NCBI RefSeq assembly: GCF_019175385.1
Contig: NC_083341.1
Coordinates: forward strand, 17,864,203 to 17,928,202
DNA: 64,000 nucleotides
Source of the DNA: Lycium barbarum
Taxonomy: Eukaryota; Streptophyta; Magnoliopsida; Solanales; Solanaceae
Direction: 5' to 3'
The notes beneath the pieces were generated by a model, which saw nothing but the letters and a program-made list of their open reading frames with translations, did not search any database and was not told the DNA's origin. The stretch's first letter is position 1. The number at the start of each line of letters is the position of its first letter. Below are positions 22,201-31,399 of this stretch, one piece after another. A program made the translations under genes and the position numbers.

Positions 22201-22876
22201 GATTGAAACCAGTTGGAGGAAAGTTGATCATAATCAAACTACTTTTTCATATTTCATGGAAGAGGTTTAATCAGTTCAACTCAACTTCAGTTTAAGGAAT
22301 CATTTTAGTGTTGCAAGATTCTTCCTTGGATAAAAATGAATAATTGCCCGAAACAAGGGTTTCTAGCAGTCCCTTCCATATTGTGTTGACCTAGGGTCTT
22401 TCCCTGCCCACAATTTTTTTTTTTTTTTTTTAAAAAAAAAAGAAACTGCGAGTCTTTACTCTTTTCTCATTTGTATTAATGCTTTCTTTCAGGGAGCAAC
22501 TTTTGCGGAGGTTATACAAATGACTGATATCTTTGAAGGTAGCATCATTCGGCTGGTACGAAGGCTTGATGAATTTTTGAACCAGGTAATTCAAGGAAAC
22601 TTTGGTGTGTGTTTGTGTGGGAAGAAAAACTAGACCTTTGATATCATGTGTGTTTATTAACCCTTGGATACGAGTATGTCATTATGTAACACTTCCAGAT
22701 ACGAGTTCCCCTCTTTATATATGTTATGGAATCAAATACTGGAATTTTCTCTCTTGGATTTACAGTTAAAAGGTGCTGCACATGCTGCGGGAGAAGTGGA
22801 TTTGGAGAACAAATTTGCTGCTGCCAGTGAGAGCCTTCGACGAGGAATAATGTTTGCAAATTCTCTGTACCTCTAG
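13292..22876 (+). CDS. HEN2: HEN2/MTR4-type DExH-box RNA helicase (exosome cofactor), 17 exons
   Basis: Exons: 13292-13813, 15219-15659, 16424-16738, 16835-16939, 17023-17091, 17284-17451, 17530-17601, 17685-17801, 18523-18747, 18842-19000, 20048-20137, 20278-20370, 20914-21067, 21267-21415, 21492-21587, 22493-22585, 22766-22876. All introns are GT..AG and the frame stays open for 992 aa.

Motifs: Walker A AHTSAGKT (94-101), DEIH box (185-188), SAT (216-218), GLNMPA, and motif [11 protein letters not shown] (462-470). The arch/KOW region follows, then a C-terminal DSHCT domain ending FANSLYL. The length fits plant HEN2, the nucleoplasmic SKI2-like helicase that feeds RNA to the nuclear exosome. 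The N-terminal CVHEVAVP favours HEN2 over the nucleolar MTR4 (from family memory). Start: first ATG, followed directly by a Lys/Glu-rich N-terminus. The introns hold RTE tails and a MITE. No lesion seen. Confidence 0.95.
13885..14250 (+). mobile_element. RTE LINE 3'-end fragment in HEN2 intron 1
   Basis: Starts with the last RTE codons/3' UTR (TTAGGGTAGAAG) and runs through GGTCTATCGGAAACAACC and GGTAAGGTCTGCGTACAC to GGGTATGCTGCTGTTG. Plus orientation, 5'-truncated. Confidence 0.75.
14515..14612 (+). mobile_element. RTE LINE tail fragment in HEN2 intron 1
   Basis: Short piece of the same 3' UTR (GGTAAGGTCAGGGTACAC), ending GGGTATGTTGTTGTTGTTG. The sequence before it, 14458-14514, repeats the end of HEN2 exon 1 (compare 13766-13806: 'gttatgac..', 'ttttaaggggtatgctttatagg'). 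Confidence 0.7.
14700..15018 (+). mobile_element. RTE LINE 3'-end fragment in HEN2 intron 1
   Basis: The third tail in this intron: TAGGTAGAAGGCTAGTAG, GAGCCGAGGGTCTAT, GGTAAGGTCTGCGTACAC, GGGTATGTTGTTG. The flanking 'ttaatctttgaatgctctctacgattctac' type sequence also appears at 13821-13850, so local duplication accompanied the insertions. Confidence 0.75.
15740..16030. mobile_element. PIF/Harbinger-like MITE in HEN2 intron 2
   Basis: Inverted ends GCCCCAGTTTGGCC and ACAAACGGGGCC (complement GGCCCCGTTTGT), flanked by TTA at 15737-15739 and 16031-16033. The interior has AACTCCAACTCC repeats and poly-T/poly-A arms. Noncoding. Confidence 0.7.
18050..18140 (+). repeat. Short direct repeats in HEN2 intron 8
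   Basis: The unit GAGACGAGCYGTAGTCC occurs three times (third copy AAGACGAGCTGTAGTCC), twice followed by TCTTCTATTGCC. Probably replication slippage. No function inferred. Confidence 0.7.
19560..19755 (+). mobile_element. Possible tRNA-derived SINE in HEN2 intron 10
   Basis: Contains a B-box-like GGTTCGAGCCC near 19611, preceded by a tRNA-like 'gggacttgtgtcttaggtca' stretch. It is bracketed by similar sequences (AATAACCATCATTAC and AATAACCGTTCTTAC) that could be a degraded target duplication. No poly-A or T-rich tail is clear. Confidence 0.35.
19817..19936 (+). repeat. 60-bp tandem duplication in HEN2 intron 10
   Basis: Two nearly identical 60-bp units (19817-19876, 19877-19936) sharing CTCACTGAGTTTAGCGTCA and TCTTCTGTTTGGATCA. 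They differ at one or two bases, so the duplication is recent. It is intronic and does not affect splice sites. Confidence 0.9.
21892..22012 (+). mobile_element. RTE LINE tail fragment in HEN2 intron 15
   Basis: TTGAGCCGAGGGTCTTTCGG through GGTTAGGTCTGCGTACAC to GGGCTTGTTGTTG. Only the 3' UTR remains. It is flanked by the repeated 'gatccttcaaaaaaatt' (21830-21843 and 22011-22025), which looks like a target-site duplication. Confidence 0.75.
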
Positions 22877-23193
22877 GGGTGTGTGTACTTTGGAGCTCTC
22901 AATTGCCTTAGATCAAGTGATGTGTAAATTTTTCCCCATTGATATGGGGATTAGCCTAGTCGTAGTTTTTATAGCTGATGTGGCATGAACTTGCTGTCTC
23001 AGTTTTGTAATACACCACAATTATTAAGAAATTTGATGCTGCAAAGCAAAATGTTTCACGTCGAAATTGTCTTGGCTGCTGTAGGGAAGACTCTGAAGAC
23101 TTGCATTATTTTGAACTGCAAACTGATATTATGGGGATACAAAGAGGTGAGAAAACTACAAATATTCATTGAAATTTTTCAAGAGTAACATAA

Positions 23194-25426
23194 TTATGCA
23201 GCAACAGGTTTGAACACAACTGTGGAATGTTTAGCAATGTGCAAGCTAAACTGCCCCCCTTTCTCACTTGTATCAACCTTTCCCTCACCTGGAGGAGCCT
23301 GCATTTCAAAATTTGACGCTAGTTTGGCTATGACAAGCCCCAGAATTGGCAGTGCAAGGATGATTCCCGGGCAGCTCCGCCTCCCCATACCAAATGGCAA
23401 GTAGCGGAAATCCACCTTGCCACCTCCAACAGCCGCCTCTGTGCCGCCATCCTCCTCGAGGAACCGCTCGGGCCGGAACTCGGTAGGGTTTTTCCACCAT
23501 GCAGGGTTGTTAGCCAACCACCATGCATTAACAACGACTTTAGTTTCTTTCGGAATAGTGTAATCACCTAGCTTTGCTTCATCAAGGTTCATATGGGGTA
23601 CTAGTAATGGTATTGGTGTGTGGAGTCTTAATGTCTCATTTACTGTGGCTTGCAAATAGGGCAACTCATGGAGGTTTGATTCTGTGACTGACTTGCCTTT
23701 AAGGACGGTTGAGATTTCATCTCTGATCTTTTGTTGAACTGTTGGATGATTGACAAGCTCAGCTATTGCCCATTCCATGGACCATAGAGTTGTTTCAATT
23801 GCTGCAACATTGATGTTTTCCACAATATACAACACATTTTGTTCACTTATTTCTCCTTTCATTTCAGCATCTATTATGTGATCAATAGCGCAGCTTATCT
23901 TGTGCTTTTCTCCATTTTCACCAATTATTTTCCTGTTATAAAAAAATTCAAAGGGAATGTTAACATGAATAGGTTCTTTTTTTTCACAACATGAAGTCAC
24001 TATTGAAATAGGTAGTTCAAAATGTACTCCCTCTTAACTTAAATTGTTTGTCCTGATATAGTTTAGAAGGGTCAAACGAGTAATCTTTTTTGTCTTCATT
24101 TGAGGCATTATTACATCAAATAAAAACTAATGACTTGAAAAATTACAGACATTAATAGCCCTTATTTGGGAAATAATAAAAGAAATAATTTGTTTGATTG
24201 CACTTACCCGTTTGCCCATAGATTTTGTTTCAAATTTTAGAAGCTACACTTGGAAATTATTTCAAAGAAGTGTCTTTTTATCAAATTGCCTCATATTTCA
24301 ATTTCAAACTTAGATATAAGGAATTTAATGTTTGAAAAATAGGATTTAAGAGCTTTCAAGTTTTCACTCACATAACTTCAACTGTGGTTTCATGTCCAAA
24401 CACGGCTTTAACTTTCAACTACTGTTTTTCAAATAACTTCAAAGACTTTTTTTTTTCAAATATCAACCGATTCAAGCCCAAACGCGCACTAAATAATGCA
24501 AGATTTTAAGAGAAGAATCTCCCTCCTTAAAAGAAAAAAAAGAAGAAGCAGATTTACCAGGGTAAAGTGGGTTACCTTCTTTTCTCCACAAAGTAATTAT
24601 TGAAGAATGCAAGTCTCCTTGATTGCAAGTCCTTGCACTTGTTAAGGTACCCTCTCAAGAATGGTCTAAGCAAAGGTATAAAATCACCATAATTATAGTC
24701 AAAGCTCTGAGCTAATCTACTTCTCTCTGAGTTAAACTTAGTTGCCTCAATGAACAAAGGATCATCTTGAGACTCAAATTTTGCATCAAACATCATTCGA
24801 TACATAATATTATATAACATCAATTGCAAGCGTTTCCTAATCACAATTCCCTCATATTCCACCTTTTTATCATTCTTCAAGTCATCAACTACTAGGTCCA
24901 TCTCATTTTCCCACATATCACTATATTGGTGCACCACTTTGTTAGTAAAAAATGGAAGTGTCATAATACGTCTCATTTTTCTCCAATGCTCACCATATAT
25001 TGTGAACACCATATCTTGTCCATTGCCCGTAAATATGTCGAACACAACGTTACGTGGACGGGACCCAAACTCGACCCCTTGTGTGTGTAGGACTTGGTTA
25101 GCTAGTTCAGGGTTCGATACGACAACTAAGTTTTTGGACCCAAGTTTGAGTAAAAATATTGGACCATAGGTTTGTGACATGGTGGCTAGGAGTCGATGGT
25201 TCAAGTCATTGCCAACTTGTAGCCAATTACCAAAAATTGGAACCGTTCGTGGACCTGGTGGGAGGTTGTTTTGGGACTTATTAGCATAGAGAAAGTGGAT
25301 AATAAGGGGAAGTAAAGGGACAACAAGTGAAATGTAATTGAGAGGGAATGACAGTAACTTTGAACATGAAAGAAATGCAATTGTAAAGAGAATGGAGAAG
25401 ATGGTGTTGTTGAGAAATTTGGCCAT
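23194..25426 (-). CDS. C4H: Cinnamate 4-hydroxylase, cytochrome P450 CYP73A, two exons
   Basis: Exon 1 is 25426-24576, exon 2 23932-23194 (GT..AG intron, phase 2); 529 aa. An N-terminal membrane anchor (residues 1-47) is followed by the proline hinge PPGP (56-59). The I-helix carries AAIETT (327-332), the K-helix ETLR (383-386), the PERF region 436-441, and the heme loop is [11 protein letters not shown] with Cys471.

The AAIETT I-helix and overall sequence identify CYP73A, which hydroxylates trans-cinnamate to p-coumarate at the ER, the second step of the phenylpropanoid pathway. The extended N-terminus before PPGP and the single intron point to the class II CYP73A branch (inference). The ATG at 25426 is preferred over the in-frame ATG at 25558, because that one lies upstream of the TATA box. 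The gene is convergent with HEN2. No lesion seen. Confidence 0.93.
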
Positions 25427-25471
25427 GTTTAATTTGTATAGAGGTGAATTATGAGAATGGGCACAATGGAC

Positions 25472-25482
25472 GTATATATATG
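25472..25482 (-). promoter_or_regulatory. TATA box of the C4H gene
   Basis: CATATATATACG on the minus strand, about 50 bp upstream of the chosen ATG at 25426. It supports that start rather than the upstream in-frame ATG. Confidence 0.55.
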
Positions 25483-25559
25483 GGTAACAATTACAACATG
25501 GTGGGGGTAGGAAAGTTGGTGTCCAATGGTTTTGGGTAAAATCCATGGGCATGTTCAAA

Positions 25560-27182
25560 TTCTAGGTAGGAGAATGTACATAGCGCCTAACTATTAAAGT
25601 CAACTCGTCGTTGGTAAAGTAAAAATGCCATTCACCTATTTTAAATATTATTTTCTATGTAATATATGCAATAGCAAGTATAAAAATCCAATTGGTCTTG
25701 AATTAAGTTCATTTTTAAGTTTCCCACATTTTAAGACGGCTGCCGCAAATGGAAGAAATTAGAGTTAAAGTTCAATGGATTGCCAATAAAAACTATATTT
25801 ATATAATTAGGTTATTTTTGGGGTGATTACAGATAAATCATTAGAATGAATATTCACATGTAACATGTTTAAAATGATAACTAACATTTAATCACAAATT
25901 AAAATTAACCTAAATATTTAAAAATATTTATTCAGTATAACTTAAATCCTAAAAAATTAATCTTTCTTTTCTTTGGTCAAGAGTTCCATGAAAAAAATTA
26001 ATTGCTTCTTCCTATTGACGGTTGAATTGCATACCTATTTTCGGTAAATATAATTAACTACACTTCTTCCGATTTACAGTTGAATTGCAAAACTATTTTC
26101 TGTTACAATATATATTTCTACGCGACGCGAATTCGGATTTAATCGGACTTCAATGCGAGTACCGAACACCGAGTAGAAAAAATCATATATATCTACTTGC
26201 CTAACTCCATTGATATATAATATATACTACTCCATATATTCACAAAATTATGTGAGATTGACATTGACTCTTTGTACTACAACTTTTGCATGTTGGATTA
26301 TTATAAATAAATCAATATTGGGTGCCTATATTTTTTCTTTTCTACTGTTCTCTTAACATTAACATTTACTTTGATGTATGGAGTAATAGAGCTATTAACA
26401 TTTACTTTGATGTATGGAGTAATAGAGCTGTACAAAGTCTCCTTGTACACAAAAGACTTAATCCATAGTTTATAATTTATTAATTATAGCTAAATTTCTT
26501 TTATACATCTCTTCTTTACAGGAAACTTTCTATACATTAAACGTTAATAAAGTTTGTCTAATACACACTACTTTAATTACATGACACTTGCATGTTCAGC
26601 AAATAAAGAGGTGAGTGAATGCAACAATTTTTGTGTCTAAAGCTTTATAGGAGATTTTGCACATATAGGATGATTCGAGGCCGTTTAAGGAAGTCTGCAA
26701 AAATAGTCTTGCCGTTAAAGGAATGAAAAAATTACGCATTTTCAATTAGTCACAAATTTTGTCAGATGACTTAATTAGTACAATTGAATTGGTTAGAAGG
26801 TTTGCAGGATGATTAAATCTTCTTACCATTGTTCACACATTTTGCTGGGTAGCCACAACTTAGTATTAATTTTGTCCTAACTATCTTCTTAAATTGGTCA
26901 CAAATTTTATCTGGATGGACAAATCTTATCTGTTGTTCAATTATTCACAAATTTAACTAGCCCACCACAACTTAGTACTATTTTCATTATACAAATCTTA
27001 TAAAAAAAATAGTTCATAAATCTTGTTGGATAAGCATCATGCAAGTGTGTTGAATTATTCATTTTATGATTCTTTCTTTCAACATTTAGTTTGTTGTGAA
27101 TTTTTTATTTATAATTTATTAAAGGGGAGATAATATTCATTCAAGGTAGAATATTATTCTTTGGGTAACCAAATTGTCATAT
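25560..27182. other. AT-rich intergenic region upstream of C4H
   Basis: No gene recognised. It holds the C4H promoter and a perfect 36-bp tandem duplication at 26358-26393/26394-26429 (ATTAACATTTACTTTGATGT...). Phrases such as 'cacaaattttgt' and 'cacaacttagta' recur between 26750 and 27000, suggesting decayed local repeats. Confidence 0.5.
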
Positions 27183-27191
27183 AATTACGGA

Positions 27192-28096
27192 GAAAACATG
27201 ACAAAAATGATCCCTTATGTTTGAGGGTAGGACCGGTAGGTTCAAAATGGTCCCTTTAAGTAGCAGTTAACAGTTTTGGTCCTTTATTTTGCCACAAGTT
27301 AACAAGAATGATCCCTTGTGTTTGAGGGTAGGTTCAAAATAATCCCTTAAGTATGAACTTAATAGTTTTAGTCCTTTAAGTTTTTTCACAAGTTAATAGA
27401 AATGATCCCTTATGTTTGAGGGTAGCTTCAAAATAGTCCCTTACATATGCACTTGACAGTTTTGGTCCTTTAAGTTTGCCAAAAGTGTTGACACTTTTGG
27501 TATCCAACAAATATTTACCGAACTGTGTCTGTTAGATTTGACATGAACTATGAAGAAAATATTTAATTGTAAACACCATAAAAGTCGGATTAAATCCTAA
27601 AATATGCAACACAAAACTACACTAGACACTAAGAAGATATAAAAAAAATAGCGCAAATTACATCTCAAAAAGCTGCACCAGGCTTTAAAAATAAATGAGA
27701 AATAGCAGAATCTAAAAAAATTATTACTACTAAAAACAAGCAAAAAACCGACAGATAAAACCAAGGGACACTATCGGAAAGCCAATGATTTTTATAAATT
27801 CTTTTGTCGAGAAGTGACAGACTTCCGTTAGTTATTTTTGCGCAAAAATGCGTTGAACTATAATTTTTTTAAATTATAAGAATTTAAAAAAGAACCGAGA
27901 TTTGTGTATTTTAACTTAAAAGACCAAAACTGTTAAGTGCATACTTTAAGGGACTATTTTGAACCTACCCTCAAATAAAAAGGACCTTTTCTGTTAACTT
28001 GTGGCAAAACTAAGATACCAAAACTGTTAAGTGCATACATAAGGGACTTTTTGAAACTATCCTCAAACGTAAGAGACCATTTTTGTCATTTTCTCT
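27192..28096. mobile_element. MULE-like foldback element with tandem subterminal repeats
   Basis: Inverted ends GACAAAAATGATCCCTTATG (left) and the complement of 28060-28085 (right). Each arm carries tandem units of about 85-100 bp ('gatcccttatgtttgagggtag..ttttggtcctttaag..ccacaagttaac'): four units left, two right. The flanks AATTACGGA (27183-27191) and AATCACGGA (28097-28105) form a 9-bp target duplication with one mismatch, as in Mutator-like elements. Noncoding. Confidence 0.75.
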
Positions 28097-28242
28097 AATC
28101 ACGGAAGTCAAAATAATACTCCCTCCGTCCCAATTTAAGCATTTTACTTTCATTTTTAATCTGTTCCAAAAAGGTACCCTTTCAGTATTTAGTAAGTTGA
28201 CAATTCAAATATTTTTCGTCTCCAATCAAATTATGGCACTTA

Positions 28243-28408
28243 AGGCTCGTTTGGTACAAGAAATAAGAATAAATAATTTTAAAATTATATTTAAGAAGAA
28301 CTTATCCCATATTAAATTAGGATAAAATGGTGAGATAGCTAATCTCGAAATTAGTGGTGAAATAACTAATCCTTAATAACTATAACTTATTTCCAACCAA
28401 ACGACCCC
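28243..28408. mobile_element. PIF/Harbinger-like MITE
   Basis: Inverted ends AGGCTCGTTTGGTAC and CCAAACGACCCC, with TTA at 28240-28242 and 28409-28411. Ends about 60 bp upstream of the PPR start codon, so it forms part of that gene's promoter or 5' UTR. Confidence 0.65.
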
Positions 28409-28466
28409 TTAGAATAAGATAAGAAGATAGACCCAAGAAGTTTGAAGCTTCTCAGGATAGTCAGCT

Positions 28467-30311
28467 ATGGCAGTTGGGTTAGTTGTGTTCACAGCCTTCG
28501 CATCACTAACTCCAAAACCAACTCCCTTTTCGTTAATGTCCCACCAAAATCACCCTTCTGCAGAAAAGGTACTATTTTTACTACCATCCATTCTTGATTA
28601 TAGTAACATTCTATAAAATGATAGAAGCAAAATACTGTTACCTTTTTCCAATACAAAAGGAAGGGGTTTTAATCTTGTAGCTTTGTTTGGGTGATTGTTA
28701 CCTATTGTATCGTATCGTTAATTTAAATATAATATTTATTTTGATTGTACGAGAAGTCTCACTTTATAATAGCTCTGTCCTCTATGCTACTTTTTTTTAT
28801 GATATTGTAAGTTTATTCTTCATACTGTTGTTATATGTGGCATCGTTAGTTTTTTTTTTTTTCCTTCTCATTTTCCCTTGCTTATTGTTTAGTAATTCTA
28901 TTTTATCCTTTACCCTACCTTTCTTTTATACTAACTCTACCCGATATCCGTCTTTTCTTAATGATATTGCAAGTTTATTCTTCAGACTGTTATTGTGTGG
29001 TGTAAGGACGGAAACAATATATTTATCCAAACTTTACATCATCAATACAATACGTTATGAAGCGATATGTAACAACCATCCAAGCAAGCTATATGATAAA
29101 TAGTTTTCATAATGTTTCCCTTACAAGGAAGTTGTATGCTGTACTGATCACAGAGACCTTGGCGCAAGAAACAGGGAGGAAATATTGAGCCACGCGGTAA
29201 TTATGCAGATTGTGCTTCACTGATACAGGTGTTAAGTAGGAAAAGAATGCCTGTTGTTGCTGAAAGGCTATTCCTTGATATGAAATCTGAAGGTTTTGTA
29301 CCTGATAACTCTACTTTGTCAGCACTGATGTTATGCTATGCCAATAATGGTTTATTTTCCAAAGCATTAGCTGCTTGGGATGAAATTATAAACAGTTCAT
29401 ATCTGCCAGATGTTCATGTAATTGCTGAACTGATTGATATTTATGGCTGCAAAGGATATTTATATGTTGCTGCCAGAATATTGCATCAGATTAAGTTGAA
29501 AGATTCCAACTTGCTTCGTGATGTTTATGTTCGGGTTATCTCTCGTTTCGGAAAGAAAGGGCAGCTTGAATTGATGGAAATTATGTTGAAAGAGATGGTT
29601 TCAATGGGGTTCCCTGTTGATTCTGCTACCGGAAATGCTTATGTAATATACTATAGCAATTTTGGCACGCTGAGTGAAATGGAAGTTGCATATGGCCGTC
29701 TTAAGATGTCAAGAATTCTTATAGAGGAAGAAGCTATCAGGTCGATCTCCTTGGCTTATCTCAAGGAAGAGAAGCTTTATAGTTTAGGTCAGTTTGTAAG
29801 AGACGTCGGTCTTTCTAGGAGAAATGTGGGAAATCTCCTGTGGAACCTGTTACTTCTTTCTTATGCTGTCAACTTCAAAATGAAAAGTTTGCAGAGAGAA
29901 TTTGTGAGAATGGTAGAAAGTGGTTTTTTACCTGATCTTAATACTTTCAATATTAGAGCTTTGGCGTTTTCGAAAATGTCATTGTTTTGGGATCTGCATG
30001 TAACCCTTGAACATATGAAGCATGAGAAGGTAGTTCCTGATCTTGTGACTTACGGTTCTGTTGTTGATGCATACTTGGATAGAAATCTGGGACGAAATTT
30101 GGATTTTGCTTTACAGAAATTTAATAAAAATGATTGTGTTACAATAGCAACAGATCCACTTGTACTTGAGGCCATGGGGAAAGGGGATTTCCACTTAAGC
30201 TCAGAGGCACGTTTAGAGTTCAGTAAGAAAAAGAATTGGACGTATGAGGAGCTTATCAGTACCTATCTCAAGAAATACTTCCGCCGTAATCAAATCTTTT
30301 GGAACTATTGA
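28467..30311 (+). CDS. P-class pentatricopeptide repeat (PPR) protein, organellar
   Basis: Exon 1 is 28467-28568 (34 codons), exon 2 29154-30311; phase 0, GT..AG, 419 aa in all. Exon 1 encodes MAVGLVVFTAFASLTPKP, rich in Ser/Thr/Ala and without acidic residues, a likely plastid transit peptide.

Exon 2 gives a row of 35-residue helical hairpins, e.g. AERLFLDMKSEGFVPDN, ALAAWDEIINSSYLPD and FVRMVESGFLPDLNTFNIRA, typical of P-class PPR repeats. There is no E, DYW or SMR domain. Such proteins bind single-stranded organelle RNA and assist splicing, stabilisation or translation. It resembles the Arabidopsis At3g42630 type (from memory, unverified). Using exon 1 removes the need for the GTG codon at 29229 as a start. 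The intron contains a MITE. Confidence 0.85.
28684..29089. mobile_element. MITE in the PPR intron
   Basis: The left end TTGTTTGGGTGATTGTTAC pairs with the complement of GTAACAACCATCCAAGCAAG near 29069-29088, and the inner GTATCGTATCG/CGTTATGAAGCG also pair. About 400 bp, T-rich, noncoding. Superfamily not settled. Confidence 0.6.
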
Positions 30312-30990
30312 TGATGAATAGCTTCTGAGCTGGAAGTTCCGTGCAATTGCATTGTGCGCAGTTATGTGAACAAGTAAGCATGTTTATCCTTGCTTATTGA
30401 AAGCAAATTAAACTCCATGAATGTGTACACGAAACTGCTGATATGCGAGACAGTAATATACTAATATCCACCTCAGACATGTTAAGTAGTATGCCATAAT
30501 AATATTTGAGAAATATGAAACAGTTTCTTAAACAGTATTTGATCCTAACAAGATTATAACATTTTGTTCTCTGTCTGTCTAGTTTTTCAGGTACTCTGGT
30601 AAACATGGTTTATCGGCCACTGACTGCAGCTACCCATTCACTGATTTTATCAGAAAGGATATAACTGGAAGCTGCATTTTTGGGTTAGTTGCAGTTTATA
30701 ATTCCGAACTTTCTATTTTTTTTCTCTTTTCTTTTAATCATCATTTATGCTTTTGTTTGGTCACTTTCTTGCCTAGCTCTCTAATTTAGTGGCTAGGTTA
30801 CACTTTTCTGTTCTAATACCGTAGTTTGCTTAAACTCTTTGTTCTCTATTGCTTTTTGCCCCTGGTGCAGCAGACAGTTAAAGTAGCTACTAAGAGCAAA
30901 TCAAAAAGAAAATGAAGAGAAGGAAATTGGTAAGGGGGGCGCGTGAGGCCGTGAGAGGGGTGGTGGTGGTGGTGGTGAGGGAATGGGGAG
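30312..30990 (+). other. 3' flank of the PPR gene
   Basis: AT-rich, probably the 3' UTR and downstream spacer, ending in a GGTGGTGGT microsatellite at about 30957-30977. No second gene recognised. Confidence 0.45.
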
Positions 30991-30997
30991 GGGAGAG

Positions 30998-31118
30998 CTA
31001 TGTTACTCGGACTCTTCAAAAATGGACACGGGTGCGTGTCGGATCCTCCAAAAGTAGTGCATTTTTGAAGGATCTGACATGGGTGCGGCTACATTTTTGG
31101 AGAGTCCGAGCAACATAG
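30998..31118. mobile_element. Small hAT-type MITE with perfect 8-bp TSD
   Basis: A 121-bp near-palindrome: CTATGTTACTCGGACTCTTC at the left matches the complement of GAGAGTCCGAGCAACATAG at the right, and the interior GTGTCGGATCC/GGATCTGACA also pairs. It is flanked by GGGGAGAG at 30990-30997 and 31119-31126. This is a very common Solanaceae repeat type (general knowledge). Confidence 0.85.
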
Positions 31119-31399
31119 GGGGAGAGTAAAATATCAGAGTGGGCGGAGAAACAGGTCTTGGATTTCAAAAAAAATAAATCTCGGGTGTCCTTCAAAGATT
31201 CGAGGAGAGGACAATATTACTCTTATATGATCAAAAACACAAGAATGGTGTGAAGTGAGTAGTGGGGAAGATATGCGAGTCATGTTGAGGTTGAAAACAT
31301 AAACGATGATGGAGTTAAAGAACTTGGAATGCTCTATCAATTGTGATTGGAAATATATAGAGTTGGAGGAGGCAAGAGAAACATGAGGAGAGTGTACAG

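Noticed and set aside
25427..25558. In-frame 44-codon upstream extension of the C4H protein
   Set aside because: It overlaps the TATA region at 25472-25482 and has no P450 counterpart; the ATG at 25426 gives the normal membrane anchor.
28687..29103. 138-codon open frame between the PPR exons
   Set aside because: It is Leu/Phe-rich MITE sequence inside the PPR intron; its ends are the inverted repeats of the MITE, and it has no domain.
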